DNA of 64,000 bases from RHKX01 sp963823275 (lineage in GTDB: Bacteria > Actinomycetota > Thermoleophilia > Solirubrobacterales > 70-9), in the NCBI GenBank assembly GCA_963823275.1, contig CAWGKW010000002.1, forward strand, positions 496,001 through 560,000, given 5' to 3'. The translations under genes were made by a program, and so were the position numbers. The notes below the pieces were generated by a model. That model was not told the DNA's origin and ran no database searches. It was given only the letters and a program-made list of their open reading frames with translations. Position 1 is the first letter of the stretch; every line of letters starts with the position of its first letter. Positions 27,376-36,324 of the stretch are shown piece after piece.

Positions 27376-28365
27376 ATGGCGGACGAAGCGGCGATCGAGA
27401 TCGCGGTCGACCTGCCTGAGGGAGGTGTGCTCGCCGGGATGGCCGAGGTCGTCCGCGAGGGTCTCTCGTCGCCCGTTCAAGGAGCTGCCGCCGAAGTACT
27501 TCTACGACGAACTCGGCTCCGAGCTCTTCGAGCGGATAACCGAGCAGCCGGAGTACTACCCGACCCGCTGCGAGCGGGAGATCCTTGACGCGCGGGCGGC
27601 GGAGATCATCGATGCGGCACAGCCGCGGACGTTGATCGAACTCGGATCGGGCGCCGCATCCAAGAGCCGGGTCCTCCTCGACGCGATGCGCGAGGCGGGC
27701 ACGCTCGAGAGGTACGTCCCGGTCGACATCTCCGAGGAGATCACGCGCCGGGTGGCCGCCGAACTGGTCGAGGAGTACCCGGGCATTGGCGGTCAGGGGA
27801 ATCGTCTGCGATTACGAGACCCACCTCGAGCGGATCCCTCGGCCCGAGGGAGCGCTGATCGCCTTCCTCGGCGGCACGATCGGCAACTTCAGGCCCGGCC
27901 CGAGGCGCTCGTTCCTCGCCCGGATCGCCACCCTGATGTACCCGGGGGATCGGTTCCTGCTCGGCACTGATCTGGTCAAGGACGCGGTCGACGCTCGAAG
28001 CCGCCTACAACGACGACGCCGGGGTCACGGCCGAGTTCAACAAGAACGTGCTCAACGTCCTCAACCGCGAGCTCGAGGCGAACTTCGACCTCGATGCCTT
28101 CGAGCATGTCGCCTTCTGGGATCCCGACAACGAGTGGATCGACATCCGCCTGCGCGCCCTCGCCGAGCAGTTCGTCGATCTGCGCGCGCTCGACATGCGA
28201 GCGCACTTCTCGCGCAACGAGGAGATGCGCACCGAGATCTCGACCAAGTTCACCCGCGAGCGGATCGAGTCGAGCTATGCCGACGCGGGCCTCGAGCTGC
28301 TCGATTGGTGGACCGACCGCGAGGGCCTCTTCGCGCTCAGCCTCGCGCGGCCGTTATTCGGATAG
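27376..28365 (+). CDS. egtD: L-histidine N-alpha-methyltransferase EgtD, three frameshifts
   Basis: EgtD trimethylates histidine to hercynine with SAM, the first step of ergothioneine synthesis. Visible family blocks are PPKYFYDELGSELFERIT, EYYPTRCEREIL, the SAM motif LIELGSGAASKSR, GTIGNFRPG and NVLNRELEANFD. Indels are inferred near 27468, 27787 and 27990, each looking like one added base. It follows egtB by 12 bases, making an egtBD pair. No egtA, egtC or egtE is adjacent, so the sulfur donor and lyase are not defined by this locus. Confidence 0.9.
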
Positions 28366-28379
28366 GCTCGCGGTAGCAA

Positions 28380-28873
28380 ATGGATTTCTCGAAGCTCTCG
28401 CGCTCGGAATGGCTCGGGCTCGCCGCCTCGGCGTTGCTGGTGATCTCGGTGCTCTTCCTGCCCTGGTACGACCTCGCCACGGGACCGGCGCGGATCGGCG
28501 GGTGGCGGACGGCTTCCTCTGCGGGGACGGTCAGTTCAGCTGCACCGGCTTCGAGACCTTCCCGATCCTCAGCTGGCTGTTGCTCGCGGCGGCTCTCGCC
28601 CCCTGGATTCTGGCCTACATCGTGGTCCGTGGTCACAAGCTTTCGTGGCCGCCCGGGGAGCTGACGATGACCGTCGGCTTCACGGCGTTCATCCTGATCG
28701 CCTACAACGGCATCGTGGACCCGCCCGGGATCGGGGAACCAGGAGATCGGCATCACCAAGGCAATTGGCTACTACGTGGCCCTGTTCTCGGCGCTGGGAA
28801 TCGCCGTCGCGGCATCGGCCGGGCGATGGAAGTGGCCAAGGACGCCCCACGCAAGGCGCCCGGCACGGTCTGA
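28380..28873 (+). CDS. Small multi-span membrane protein of unknown function, about three frameshifts
   Basis: The protein has about four hydrophobic segments: LGLAASALLVISVLFLPWY, ILSWLLLAAALAPWILAYIVV, VGFTAFILIAYNGIV and YYVALFSALGIAVAA. A soluble loop with two cysteines (FLCGDGQFSC) separates the first two. The basic C-terminus ends RKAPGTV. Indels are inferred near 28499 (one G missing), 28736 (one G extra) and 28822. TAGGCT at 28363-28368 may be its -10. It lies between egtD and glpX on the same strand. No family is named with confidence. Confidence 0.6.
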
Positions 28874-28896
28874 GTCGAGCTCCAGGCGTCGTTGAT

Positions 28897-29914
28897 ATGG
28901 GAGTGATCTCGCACGACAACCGTCCCGGCAGCAAGCCCGACCGGAACCTCGCCCTGGAGCTCGTCCGGGTGACCGAAGCCGCCGCTCTGGCCGCGGCACG
29001 CTGGGTCGGTCGCGACGACAAGGAGGCCGCCGACGGTGCGGCCGTCGACGCGATGCGCCTGTTGATCAACACGGTGCCGATGGAAGGCATCGTCGTGATC
29101 GGCGAGGGGGAGAAGGACGAGGCGCCGATGCTCTTCAACGGCGAGGAGATCGGCGACGGCAGCCCGCCGCGCGTCGACATCGCCGTGGACCCGCTCGAGG
29201 GCACTCGACTCTGCGCCCGCGGCCTACCCGGTTCGCTCGCGGTGATCGCGCTTTCCGAGCGCGGAGCCATGTTCGACCCCGGCCCCTGCTTCTACATGGA
29301 GAAGCTCGTGGGCGGTCCCGAGATCGCGGATTGCCTCAGCCTCGAGGAGCCGATCGGCGATGTCGTCAAACGGGTCGCCGAGCGCCGCGGCGTCAGCCCG
29401 ACCGAGGTCACCACGGTGATTCTCGATCGCGAGCGCCATGCCGAGGGGGTCCGCCAGATCCGCGAGGCCGGCAGCCGCATTCGCTTCATCACCGACGGCG
29501 ACGTCGCCGCGGCGTCTGCTCGCGGTCATGGACGGGACCGGCGTCGATCTCCTCTGGGGAATCGGCGGGACCCCGGAGGGGGTGATCTCCGCCGCCGCGA
29601 TCAAGTGCCTGGGCGGACAGATCCTCGGTCGCCTCTGGCCCCGCGACGACGAGGAGCGCAAGGCCGCCGAAGATGCCGGCTACGAGATCGAGAGAGTGCT
29701 CGAGGTTCATGAGCTCGTCGGCGGCAACGACGCCTTCTTCGCCGCCAGCGGCGTCACCGACGGCGATCTCCTCCAGGGGGTCCGCTATCACGGCGCCGGC
29801 TACGCGACGACTGAGTCGCTGGTCATGCGCTCGCGCTCGGGGACGGTCCGCCGGGTCAGCGGCCGCCACGATCAGGCCAAGCTGCGCGAGGTTACCGGCG
29901 GCCTTTACGGGTAA
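28897..29914 (+). CDS. glpX: Class II fructose-1,6-bisphosphatase GlpX, one frameshift
   Basis: GlpX hydrolyses fructose-1,6-bisphosphate in gluconeogenesis and is the usual FBPase of actinobacteria. It has the N-terminal NLALELVRVTEAAALAAAR, the metal site IGEGEKDEAPML, VDPLEGTRL and the C-terminal GVLLWGIGGTPEGV-like and GGQILGRLWPR blocks. One base appears added near 29516 (GCGTCTGCTC where GC-CTGCTC is expected), after which the rest reads cleanly to the TAA. About 338 residues once corrected, the normal length. Confidence 0.93.
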
Positions 29915-29924
29915 CCGGTAGCCC

Positions 29925-30815
29925 ATGATCCTGATCGCCGGGGCGACCGGCTATATCGGCGGCCTGCTCGCCGACCGGCTCGTCGCCGAAGACCGCGCTG
30001 TCCGCTGCCTGGCGCGCTCTCCGGAGCGGGCCGCCGAGCGGCTCGACGATCGCTGCGAGATCGTCGAGGGTGACGTTCTCGACCCCGCCACGCTCTCCCC
30101 GGCGCTCGACGGGGTCGAGGTCGCCTACTACCTGGTCCACTCGATGGGCCGGGGCGGCGACGACGGCTTCGAGGAGCGCGACCGGCGTGGGGCGCGCAAC
30201 TTCGCGGCAGCCGCCCGCGATGCGGGGGTCGAACGGATCGTTTACCTGGGCGGGCTGGGGGAGGGCACCTCCGCTCACCTGCGCTCTCGCCAGGAGACCG
30301 CGGAGGGGCTCGCCTCGACCGGGATCCCGCTGACCTACTTCCGGGCGGCGATCGTGATCGGCTCCGGCAGCGAGTCGTTTCGGACGATCGCCTACCTGGT
30401 CAGGCGCCTGCCCGCGATGGTGACGCCGAGTTGGACTTCGACCCGGACCCAGCCGATCGCCGCCGCGGACGTCGTCGCCTATCTCGCGGCTGCCCTCGAC
30501 GTGCCCTCGTCGAGCGGGCGCGAGATCGAGATCGGCGGGCGCGAGATCACCACCTACGGCGGGCTGCTCGATATCTGCGCCGAGGCCCAGGGACTCCGCC
30601 CGAGACTTCGCGTGGGGGTGCCGTTGCTCTCGCCGGGACTGAGCTCGCACTGGATCGGGCTGGTGACTCCCGTCGATGCGGGGGTGGCCCGTCCCCTGGT
30701 GGAGGGGCTGACGACGGAGACGGTCGTCGCCGACCCGTCCGGCATGGAGCTCTTCGACGTCGAGCCGACTCCGCTCGATCAGGCGATGCGTGAGGCGGTC
30801 GACGAGCTCTTCTGA
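29925..30815 (+). CDS. NAD(P)-binding NmrA/SDR-like protein
   Basis: This 296-residue protein is an atypical short-chain dehydrogenase. It has the Rossmann loop GATGYIGG at residues 6-13 and YYLVHSMG followed by VERIVYLGGLGE in place of a classical YxxxK catalytic pair. Such proteins (NmrA-like, complex I NDUFA9-like) often bind NAD(P)H as sensors or reduce small ketones. It starts 10 bases after glpX on the same strand and converges with the YihY gene. It is the first intact long gene downstream of the frameshift tract. Confidence 0.85.
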   Translation: MILIAGATGYIGGLLADRLVAEDRAVRCLARSPERAAERLDDRCEIVEGDVLDPATLSPALDGVEVAYYLVHSMGRGGDDGFEERDRRGARNFAAAARDAGVERIVYLGGLGEGTSAHLRSRQETAEGLASTGIPLTYFRAAIVIGSGSESFRTIAYLVRRLPAMVTPSWTSTRTQPIAAADVVAYLAAALDVPSSSGREIEIGGREITTYGGLLDICAEAQGLRPRLRVGVPLLSPGLSSHWIGLVTPVDAGVARPLVEGLTTETVVADPSGMELFDVEPTPLDQAMREAVDELF

Positions 30816-30844
30816 CCCCCGCCGATCCCCACCCCTGGGACCGA

Positions 30845-31747
30845 TCAGGGCAGCCATTCGTGCTCGGGCTCTTCGGCGGGCGGTAGCTGAATGGGGAAAT
30901 CAGCCGTCATCCCGCGCACGGTGCCGGTGGCATGGAGTTCGAATCGCAGGGCGTTGATCACGGCCCCGGCGAGCAGCCCAAGCGCGATCGCATAGAACCA
31001 GATCAGGACGATCAGCACGAAACTGACGATCCGGCCGAATTGGCCGACGGTCGAGATGTTGACGAGGTAGATCGGAAAGATCGTGTTGGCGACGCCGCCG
31101 GCCAGAGCCATGAACAGCGCACCCGGCCAGACCGCACGCCAGGGCAGATGCCCCTTGGGTACCGCCCAGTAGATCAGGCAGAGGATCAGGAAGCTGATCG
31201 TCAGGCCGGCCGCGATCACCATCACGTTGAGCAGCCAGTCGACGCGGGACAGTCCGAATGGGAGATCCTCGACTCCGGAGACCAGGAGGCTCTCGACCGC
31301 CGGCACGGCGACGCTCGCGGCGAGGAAGAAGGCAGAGACGGCCAGCATGATCAGCGCGAACCGCTTCTGCCGCAGCCAGCTGCGGCATTCGACGTGGTAG
31401 ATCCGACAGAACGCCGTGTCCATGGCGCCCCAGAACGAGGATCCGATCCAGAGACCGGCGATGATCGCGACAATGCCGATCTGAGTCGAATTGGTCTCCA
31501 GCTGCTCGAGACTGGAGCGCAGCGTGTCCTGCTCGGTGGAGGGAAAGAGCTCCTGGAGATCGCTCAGGATCGTGGACTGGACGTCGGGGCTCTGCAGCAG
31601 CTGACCGGTGATGAACAACAACAACAGGGCGAACGGGAAGACGGAGAGCAGGAGGTTGTAGGCGACCATCGCCGCCATCCCGGTCACGTTCTCCTCGTAC
31701 GCGCGCCGCCAGAAGGCTACGAGCGATCGACCGGCGCTGCCGCTCAA
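30845..31747 (-). CDS. YihY/BrkB family inner-membrane protein
   Basis: This 300-residue protein has six hydrophobic helices and the family motifs GMAAMVAYNLLLSVFPF near the N-terminus, GSSFWGAMDTAF and LPWRAVWPGA. YihY (once mis-called ribonuclease BN) is a membrane protein of unclear function. Its ATG overlaps the stop of the upstream small gene by 4 bases, so the two are coupled. Confidence 0.92.
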   Translation of the reverse strand: MSGSAGRSLVAFWRRAYEENVTGMAAMVAYNLLLSVFPFALLLLFITGQLLQSPDVQSTILSDLQELFPSTEQDTLRSSLEQLETNSTQIGIVAIIAGLWIGSSFWGAMDTAFCRIYHVECRSWLRQKRFALIMLAVSAFFLAASVAVPAVESLLVSGVEDLPFGLSRVDWLLNVMVIAAGLTISFLILCLIYWAVPKGHLPWRAVWPGALFMALAGGVANTIFPIYLVNISTVGQFGRIVSFVLIVLIWFYAIALGLLAGAVINALRFELHATGTVRGMTADFPIQLPPAEEPEHEWLP

Positions 31748-32139
31748 CGCCGCTCTACTGCATCTCGCACCGCCGCCGCCGTGCGACCGGCGATGCGAAG
31801 GCCGAGCGCGGCCGCCTCTCCGGCGATGGCGATCCCGCCCCGCGCGAGCGCTTCGAGTTCCGCCGTCCCCGAGGCCGACGCCTCACCTTCCGCCTGGCGC
31901 GTGGGATCGGGCTTCGCGGCGCGCTCGGGGCCGGCGGCACGTGGTTCGCTCTGCGGTGGGGCGGGCCGCGGCGTCGGCGCTTGCTTGGTGCGACGCGGGC
32001 TGCGGACCGAGGGCCTGGACTTCGGAAGGTTGCCGAGCACGCCCGCCTGGGGCACGGCGGTGGGTTCGGACCCGGCTTCGCCCGGGTCTTCTGGCTCCGC
32101 CGTGTCGCCTCTCTCACTGCCGCTGTCGATCGGGCTCAT
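31744..32139 (-). CDS. Small Pro/Ala/Arg-rich protein of unknown function upstream of yihY
   Basis: This 131-residue protein has an acidic start, a basic Pro-rich centre containing GNLPKSRPSVRSPRR, and a C-terminal amphipathic/hydrophobic helix (about 95-125). It may therefore attach to the membrane. The ATGA overlap with yihY suggests a functional partner. The coding frame is supported by the overlap and codon bias rather than by a known family. TAGCCT lies just before the ATG. Confidence 0.6.
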   Translation of the reverse strand: MSPIDSGSERGDTAEPEDPGEAGSEPTAVPQAGVLGNLPKSRPSVRSPRRTKQAPTPRPAPPQSEPRAAGPERAAKPDPTRQAEGEASASGTAELEALARGGIAIAGEAAALGLRIAGRTAAAVRDAVERR

Positions 32140-32282
32140 GAGGCTATTTCAGCGCGTTTGGCGGCAGAACGCGCCGCCGCCCCGGCCGATCTTCTGATCC
32201 GGTGGGTTAATTCGGGCGTAACCGGGCAGAGGGGTAGGTGTAGCGCACCAAGAATCAAATGAAATCGAGCCTTCGATTGGCC

Positions 32283-32311
32283 TTGACTTCAGAAAGTAAA
32301 GTAGGTACGAT
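32283..32311 (+). promoter_or_regulatory. Consensus sigma-70-type promoter of rpoD
   Basis: TTGACT at 32283-32288 and TACGAT at 32306-32311 are separated by exactly 17 bases, the best vegetative promoter in the window. Transcription would start near 32318, giving a leader of about 180 bases before the rpoD ATG. Confidence 0.8.
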
Positions 32312-32317
32312 GCGGCT

Positions 32318-32496
32318 TGCGGGGTTCCGTCTGTGCCGGCGGGACGGACAAGCGCGGCAGTGACGGACTGAACGGGTCCGTTAGCTTCACAGCCGCGGCT
32401 CATGTCGAGAGCACCTGCGCCCGATGAAAAGCAAACGGGCCGATGCGACAAACGGACCCCGAGAACTAACCACTGAACGGAGCAAAAGGACGCGGA
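32318..32496 (+). promoter_or_regulatory. Structured 5' leader of rpoD with mutually exclusive pairings
   Basis: ACGGAC occurs at 32344-32349 and 32363-32368, and inside AACGGACCC at 32451-32459. The single GTCCGT at 32376-32381 (within GGGTCCGTT, 32374-32382) can pair with any of them. The local hairpin (32363-32381, six pairs) and the long-range nine-pair helix exclude each other. The ribosome binding site AAAGGA lies at about 32485-32490, beyond the helix. Confidence 0.45.
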
Positions 32497-33594
32497 ATGC
32501 TGGTAGCTGAGCTTCAGGAACTTGAAGAGGTGAAGAATCTGCTGAGCAAGGGTCAGCAGGTTGGAGTGCTGACCTTTGGCGAGATCGCGACCGCGGTCTC
32601 CGAGGTCGACGTCGACGAGGGCGATATCGAGGAGCTCTACGGCCACCTCGAGCGCTCCGGCATCGAGCTCGTCGAGGACGTCGATCCTGCGCAGGCCTCC
32701 GCGCCCGAGCGCGACGACGGCAAGCGCGGCAAGCGCCGTGCCAAGACGACGATCGATCTGAAGCCGGACATGACCACCGACTCGCTGCAGTTGTTCCTCA
32801 AGGACATCGGCAAGGTCCGGCTGCTGACCGCCGCCGAGGAGGTCGAGCTGGCGAAGCGCATCGAGCGCGGGGATCTCGCCGCGAAGGAGAAGATGGTCGA
32901 GTCCAACCTGCGGCTCGTCGTCTCGATCGCGAAGAACTACCGCAACCAGGGTCTCCCGTTCCTCGACCTGATCCAGGAGGGAACGCTCGGGCTGGTCCGC
33001 GCCGCCGAGAAGTTCGACTACCGCAAGGGCTTCAAGTTCTCCACCTACGCGACCTGGTGGATCCGCCAGGCGATCGCTCGCGCGCTCGCCGACAAGGCGC
33101 GGACTATCCGCATCCCCGTTCACGTCGTCGAGAAGCTGAACAAGATCGGACGCGCCGAGCGCAAGCTCGTCACCGAGCTCGGCCGTGAGCCGACGCCGGA
33201 GGAGATCGCCGATGTCACCGGCATCGAGCCGGATGAGGTCGATTCGATCAAGCGCTCCGCGCAGGCTCCCGTCTCCCTGGAGAAGCCCGTCGGCGACGAG
33301 GAGGAGTCGGAGTTCGGCCAATTCATCGCCGATGAGAAGGCCGAGTCCCCCTTCGACCGCGCCGCCGACCTGCTCACCAAGGAGGCCCTTCGCGAGGCGC
33401 TGGAGAACCTCTCCTATCGCGAGCGTCGGGTGCTCGAGCTCCGTTACGGACTCGGCGGGGAGCATCCCCGGACCCTCGACGAGGTCGGACGCACCTTCAA
33501 CGTCACTCGCGAGCGGATTCGGCAGATCGAGAACCAGTCGCTGAAGAAGCTGCAAACGCTCGCCGAAGCGCAGAAGTTGCGCGAAGTCGCGTAA
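32497..33594 (+). CDS. rpoD: Primary RNA polymerase sigma factor RpoD/SigA
   Basis: This 365-residue group 1 sigma factor has a short region 1.1 (about 1-65), an acidic/basic linker and region 1.2 (DSLQLFLKDIGKVRLLTAAEEVELAKRIE). Region 2 has the -10 recognition helix (KGFKFSTYATWWIRQAIARA), followed by region 3. Region 4.2 has the -35 helix (DEVGRTFNVTRERIRQIENQSLKKL). All group 1 landmarks are present, so this is the housekeeping factor. It has a consensus promoter and is followed by a hairpin terminator at 33635-33658. Confidence 0.97.
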   Translation: MLVAELQELEEVKNLLSKGQQVGVLTFGEIATAVSEVDVDEGDIEELYGHLERSGIELVEDVDPAQASAPERDDGKRGKRRAKTTIDLKPDMTTDSLQLFLKDIGKVRLLTAAEEVELAKRIERGDLAAKEKMVESNLRLVVSIAKNYRNQGLPFLDLIQEGTLGLVRAAEKFDYRKGFKFSTYATWWIRQAIARALADKARTIRIPVHVVEKLNKIGRAERKLVTELGREPTPEEIADVTGIEPDEVDSIKRSAQAPVSLEKPVGDEEESEFGQFIADEKAESPFDRAADLLTKEALREALENLSYRERRVLELRYGLGGEHPRTLDEVGRTFNVTRERIRQIENQSLKKLQTLAEAQKLREVA

Positions 33595-33634
33595 ACGTCA
33601 AGTCAGTCGCCCGATAACCGGGCGCCCGGTTCCA

Positions 33635-33658
33635 CCGGCCCGGTTGAAATCGGGCCGG
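33635..33658 (+). terminator. Hairpin terminator after rpoD
   Basis: CCGGCCCG and CGGGCCGG form a perfect eight-base stem with loop GTTGAAAT, 41 bases past the rpoD stop. There is no U tract. Confidence 0.6.
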
Positions 33659-33745
33659 GACCGTGACAAGAGGACCTCAGAACCAGGATGCGGGCGGCCC
33701 GACGCCACCGCCCCCAGACCAGACGATCGAACGGAGAAATAGATC

Positions 33746-34108
33746 ATGAGTACCGCCACCAAGACCAGACCTTCCGACAGCAACGCGGTTGTCGAGTTCA
33801 CCTGCGCACGCTGTGAGGTGACGAGCCGCTGGACCGAGGGCCTGGGGGCCGCAACGCCGCCGAATTGGGTCAAGGAGAAGGGCCTCTACTACTGCCTCGT
33901 CTGCCGCCGCGAGCGCGCGATGGAGCAGGCCGTCGAGCAGGCCGGAGGCCAGAGCGTCAGCACCGCCGATCGGGCGAAGCTGCGCTCCGCCGCGGTCGTC
34001 GATTTCGAGATCGATCGCGATCCGGATCGGACCGAAGGCGAGATCGCCAAGGCCGCAAGGGCTTCGATCGGCGCCGTCCGAAAGGCACGCAAGCGCCGTC
34101 CTGAGTAG
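33746..34108 (+). CDS. Small zinc-ribbon protein of unknown function
   Basis: This 120-residue protein has two CxxC pairs, CARC near residue 20 and CLVC near residue 50. They should form a zinc ribbon. A charged helical C-terminal part follows, with a possible helix-turn-helix (RTEGEIAKAARASIGAVRKARKRR). The sequence suggests nucleic-acid or protein binding, possibly transcription-related given the rpoD neighbour, but nothing in it fixes a role. It is bounded by its own terminator at 34135-34158. Confidence 0.7.
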   Translation: MSTATKTRPSDSNAVVEFTCARCEVTSRWTEGLGAATPPNWVKEKGLYYCLVCRRERAMEQAVEQAGGQSVSTADRAKLRSAAVVDFEIDRDPDRTEGEIAKAARASIGAVRKARKRRPE

Positions 34109-34134
34109 CGCCTGACGGCCTCAGGGACTGACTG

Positions 34135-34158
34135 AGGGCCCCTCCTCGGAGGGGCCCT
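34135..34158 (+). terminator. Strong hairpin terminator after the zinc-ribbon gene
   Basis: AGGGCCCCTCC and GGAGGGGCCCT form an 11-base perfect stem closed by TC, followed by TCTC. Confidence 0.75.
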
Positions 34159-34256
34159 TCTCGCATCTGAGCACGAGGGATCCGCCGCGCGGTTCATCGG
34201 GTAGGGTTGGCCTCGCGGCCCGGCCGGGCTGCGGGACGGATTCCGGAGGACTCGCA

Positions 34257-36251
34257 TTGTCGGCACGAAGCATCAGGCGCACGCACGAACGAGAGGTCGA
34301 GCGGTATGCTCGCCGGCGCAGGCGATTGGCCAGTCGGGCGACGCTGGCGACCGGCGCGGCGATCGGCGCGACGGCGATCCTGGCTCCCTCTGCGCAGGCT
34401 GCCACCTTCAGCGTCACCAACACCAACGACGCGGGCGCGGGAAGCCTCCGCGCGGCGATCGTGGCCGCGAACGCCGCAGCCGGTCCCGACACGGTCACCT
34501 TCGCAGGGGCCGGGGCATCCGGCGAGATCAGGTTGTCCACCGGCGAGATCGCGATCACCGAGGATTTGACGATCACCGGTCCCGGAGCGGGCGCGCTTTC
34601 GATCAGCGGTGATCGCAACAACGACAACGCCCTCACGTTCGCGACCAACGTCGACCCCGGCGACTCGCGCATCTTCAACATCTCCGATGCGACCTCGCCC
34701 GGCTCGCCGCTCGCGCCGGTATCGATCTCAGGGTTGACCCTGAAGGAGGGCGTCGCCAGCCAATGGTCCGGCTACTACGACGACTTGGACGGCGGGGCCA
34801 TCGTCTCCGATGAGGTGGCTCTCACCCTCACGAACGTGACGCTCTCCGGAAACGCCGCCACCGAGGACGGCGGGGCCGTCTACCAGGAGAACGGCTCGCT
34901 GACGATCTCCGCCTCGTCGATCGCCGACAACCGGGCTCGCGACGGTGGCGGCGGGGTCCAATCCTCCACCCAGAAGTACGGCTACAGCACGAATCCGCTG
35001 GATACGGAGATCTCGGGCTCGCAGTTGACCGGCAACAGGGCCGGCGGGAAGAACTTCGGGGGCTTCGGTTTCTCGACCTCCCCAGAGGGGGGCGGTCTCG
35101 TGTTGCGGGGCCGGGCTTCGGTTTCGGGTACGACGATCGCCGGCAACACCGCCTTGACCACCGATATGGGCGACGCGAACGGAAACGGCGGCGGGGCCTA
35201 CGTCTTGGGTCCGGCCGTCCTGTCCGACTCCGTTGTCAGCGCCAACACCGCCGGAGGTGCCGGCGGCGGTGTCTTAACTCGCGGCGGGAAGATCCGCTCG
35301 TCCACGATCTCCGGCAACACCGCGGCCCTCGGCGGCGGAGTACTGGCGACCAAGTACGCGTCCCCGGCCCGGATCGACAACTCGACGATCTCCGGCAACG
35401 CCGCCACCGGGACGGATCCGGAGGAGGGTCTTGGAGGGGGCGTCGCCGTCTACGGCTACGCCGGTGATGGCCAGATCATGGTTGCCCGCGATTCCACGAT
35501 CGCTCAGAACTCAGCCGCGGTCGACGGTGGCGGCATCTTCGCCCTCGGCTTCGCCCCGCCTGAGGAGCCGGGGACGAGCCTGAAGAGCACGATCGTCGCC
35601 GATAACACCGCGCCGAGCGCCGACGACGACCTCGCCGAGGCCTTCCCGGGCGCCTTCTCCGCCGGGTTCAGCCTGGTCGAAGCTCCCGGCGGCGTGGCTC
35701 TCGACGGCGACCCGACCGGCTCGAACATCGTCGGCGCCGACCCCAAGCTCAACCCCCTCGCCAACAACGGCGGCTCGACGGCAACTCAGGCACTCGCCGA
35801 CAAGAGCCCGGCGATCGACGCCGGTCTGGCGAACGGCTTCACCACCGACCAGCCCGGGCTGGCTCGCACCGTCGACGCCGCGGCGACAAATGCACCGCTG
35901 GGCGACGGCACCGACATCGGCGCCTTCGAGGTCCAGAACGCCGACGCCACCGGCGCCGACCCCACCACCAAGATCACCAAGAAGCCGAAGAAGCTCAAGG
36001 CGAAGGGCAAGAAGGGCGCCAAGGCCAAGTTCAAGTTCAAGGGCACCGACAACTTCGCCCCGGAAGGGACTTTGACTTTCCAGTGCAGCGTCGACGGCGC
36101 CGGATTCGAAACCTGCGTGTCGCCCTTCAAGGTCACCCTGAAGAAGGGCAAGCATGAGTTCGCGGTCCGGGCCATCGATGAGCAGGGCCGGGTCGACAGC
36201 TCGCCGGCCACCGCCAAGGTCAAGGTCAAGAAGAAGCCCAAGAAGAAGTAG
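34257..36251 (+). CDS. Secreted right-handed beta-helix protein (choice-of-anchor Q type) with basic tail
   Basis: This 664-residue exported protein has an Arg-rich n-region and signal peptide (ATLATGAAIGATAILAPSAQA). The repeats of a parallel beta-helix follow (SGNTA, GGGVL and related turns, about 150-480). A choice-of-anchor Q segment ends in KSPAIDAG and DIGAFE. After a Lys-rich linker a small Ig/beta-sandwich domain with a C-C pair (FQCSVDGAGFETC) follows, then a KKKPKKK end. A TTG start is preferred because GGAGGA lies 6 bases before it. It probably binds polymers or the cell surface; a ligand cannot be named. Confidence 0.8.
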   Translation: MSARSIRRTHEREVERYARRRRRLASRATLATGAAIGATAILAPSAQAATFSVTNTNDAGAGSLRAAIVAANAAAGPDTVTFAGAGASGEIRLSTGEIAITEDLTITGPGAGALSISGDRNNDNALTFATNVDPGDSRIFNISDATSPGSPLAPVSISGLTLKEGVASQWSGYYDDLDGGAIVSDEVALTLTNVTLSGNAATEDGGAVYQENGSLTISASSIADNRARDGGGGVQSSTQKYGYSTNPLDTEISGSQLTGNRAGGKNFGGFGFSTSPEGGGLVLRGRASVSGTTIAGNTALTTDMGDANGNGGGAYVLGPAVLSDSVVSANTAGGAGGGVLTRGGKIRSSTISGNTAALGGGVLATKYASPARIDNSTISGNAATGTDPEEGLGGGVAVYGYAGDGQIMVARDSTIAQNSAAVDGGGIFALGFAPPEEPGTSLKSTIVADNTAPSADDDLAEAFPGAFSAGFSLVEAPGGVALDGDPTGSNIVGADPKLNPLANNGGSTATQALADKSPAIDAGLANGFTTDQPGLARTVDAAATNAPLGDGTDIGAFEVQNADATGADPTTKITKKPKKLKAKGKKGAKAKFKFKGTDNFAPEGTLTFQCSVDGAGFETCVSPFKVTLKKGKHEFAVRAIDEQGRVDSSPATAKVKVKKKPKKK

Positions 36252-36324
36252 CGAGCTCGCTCTCCGGCCTGAAGGTGAGCTTGCGCTCTCAAGGCTTTCC
36301 GGTGATTGCCCGATACAGGGTCCG

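Larger units (their letters stand above)
32140..32496. other. Divergent intergenic region with rpoD promoter and leader
   Basis: This 357-base gap holds no gene. It is visibly less GC-rich around 32260-32310, where the rpoD promoter lies. The remaining 180 bases are a leader with several alternative hairpins. Confidence 0.75.

Noticed and set aside
29890..29914. GGTTACC/GGTAACC inverted repeat at the glpX end as an attachment site
   Set aside because: It is short, lies in coding sequence and has no integrase or second copy nearby.
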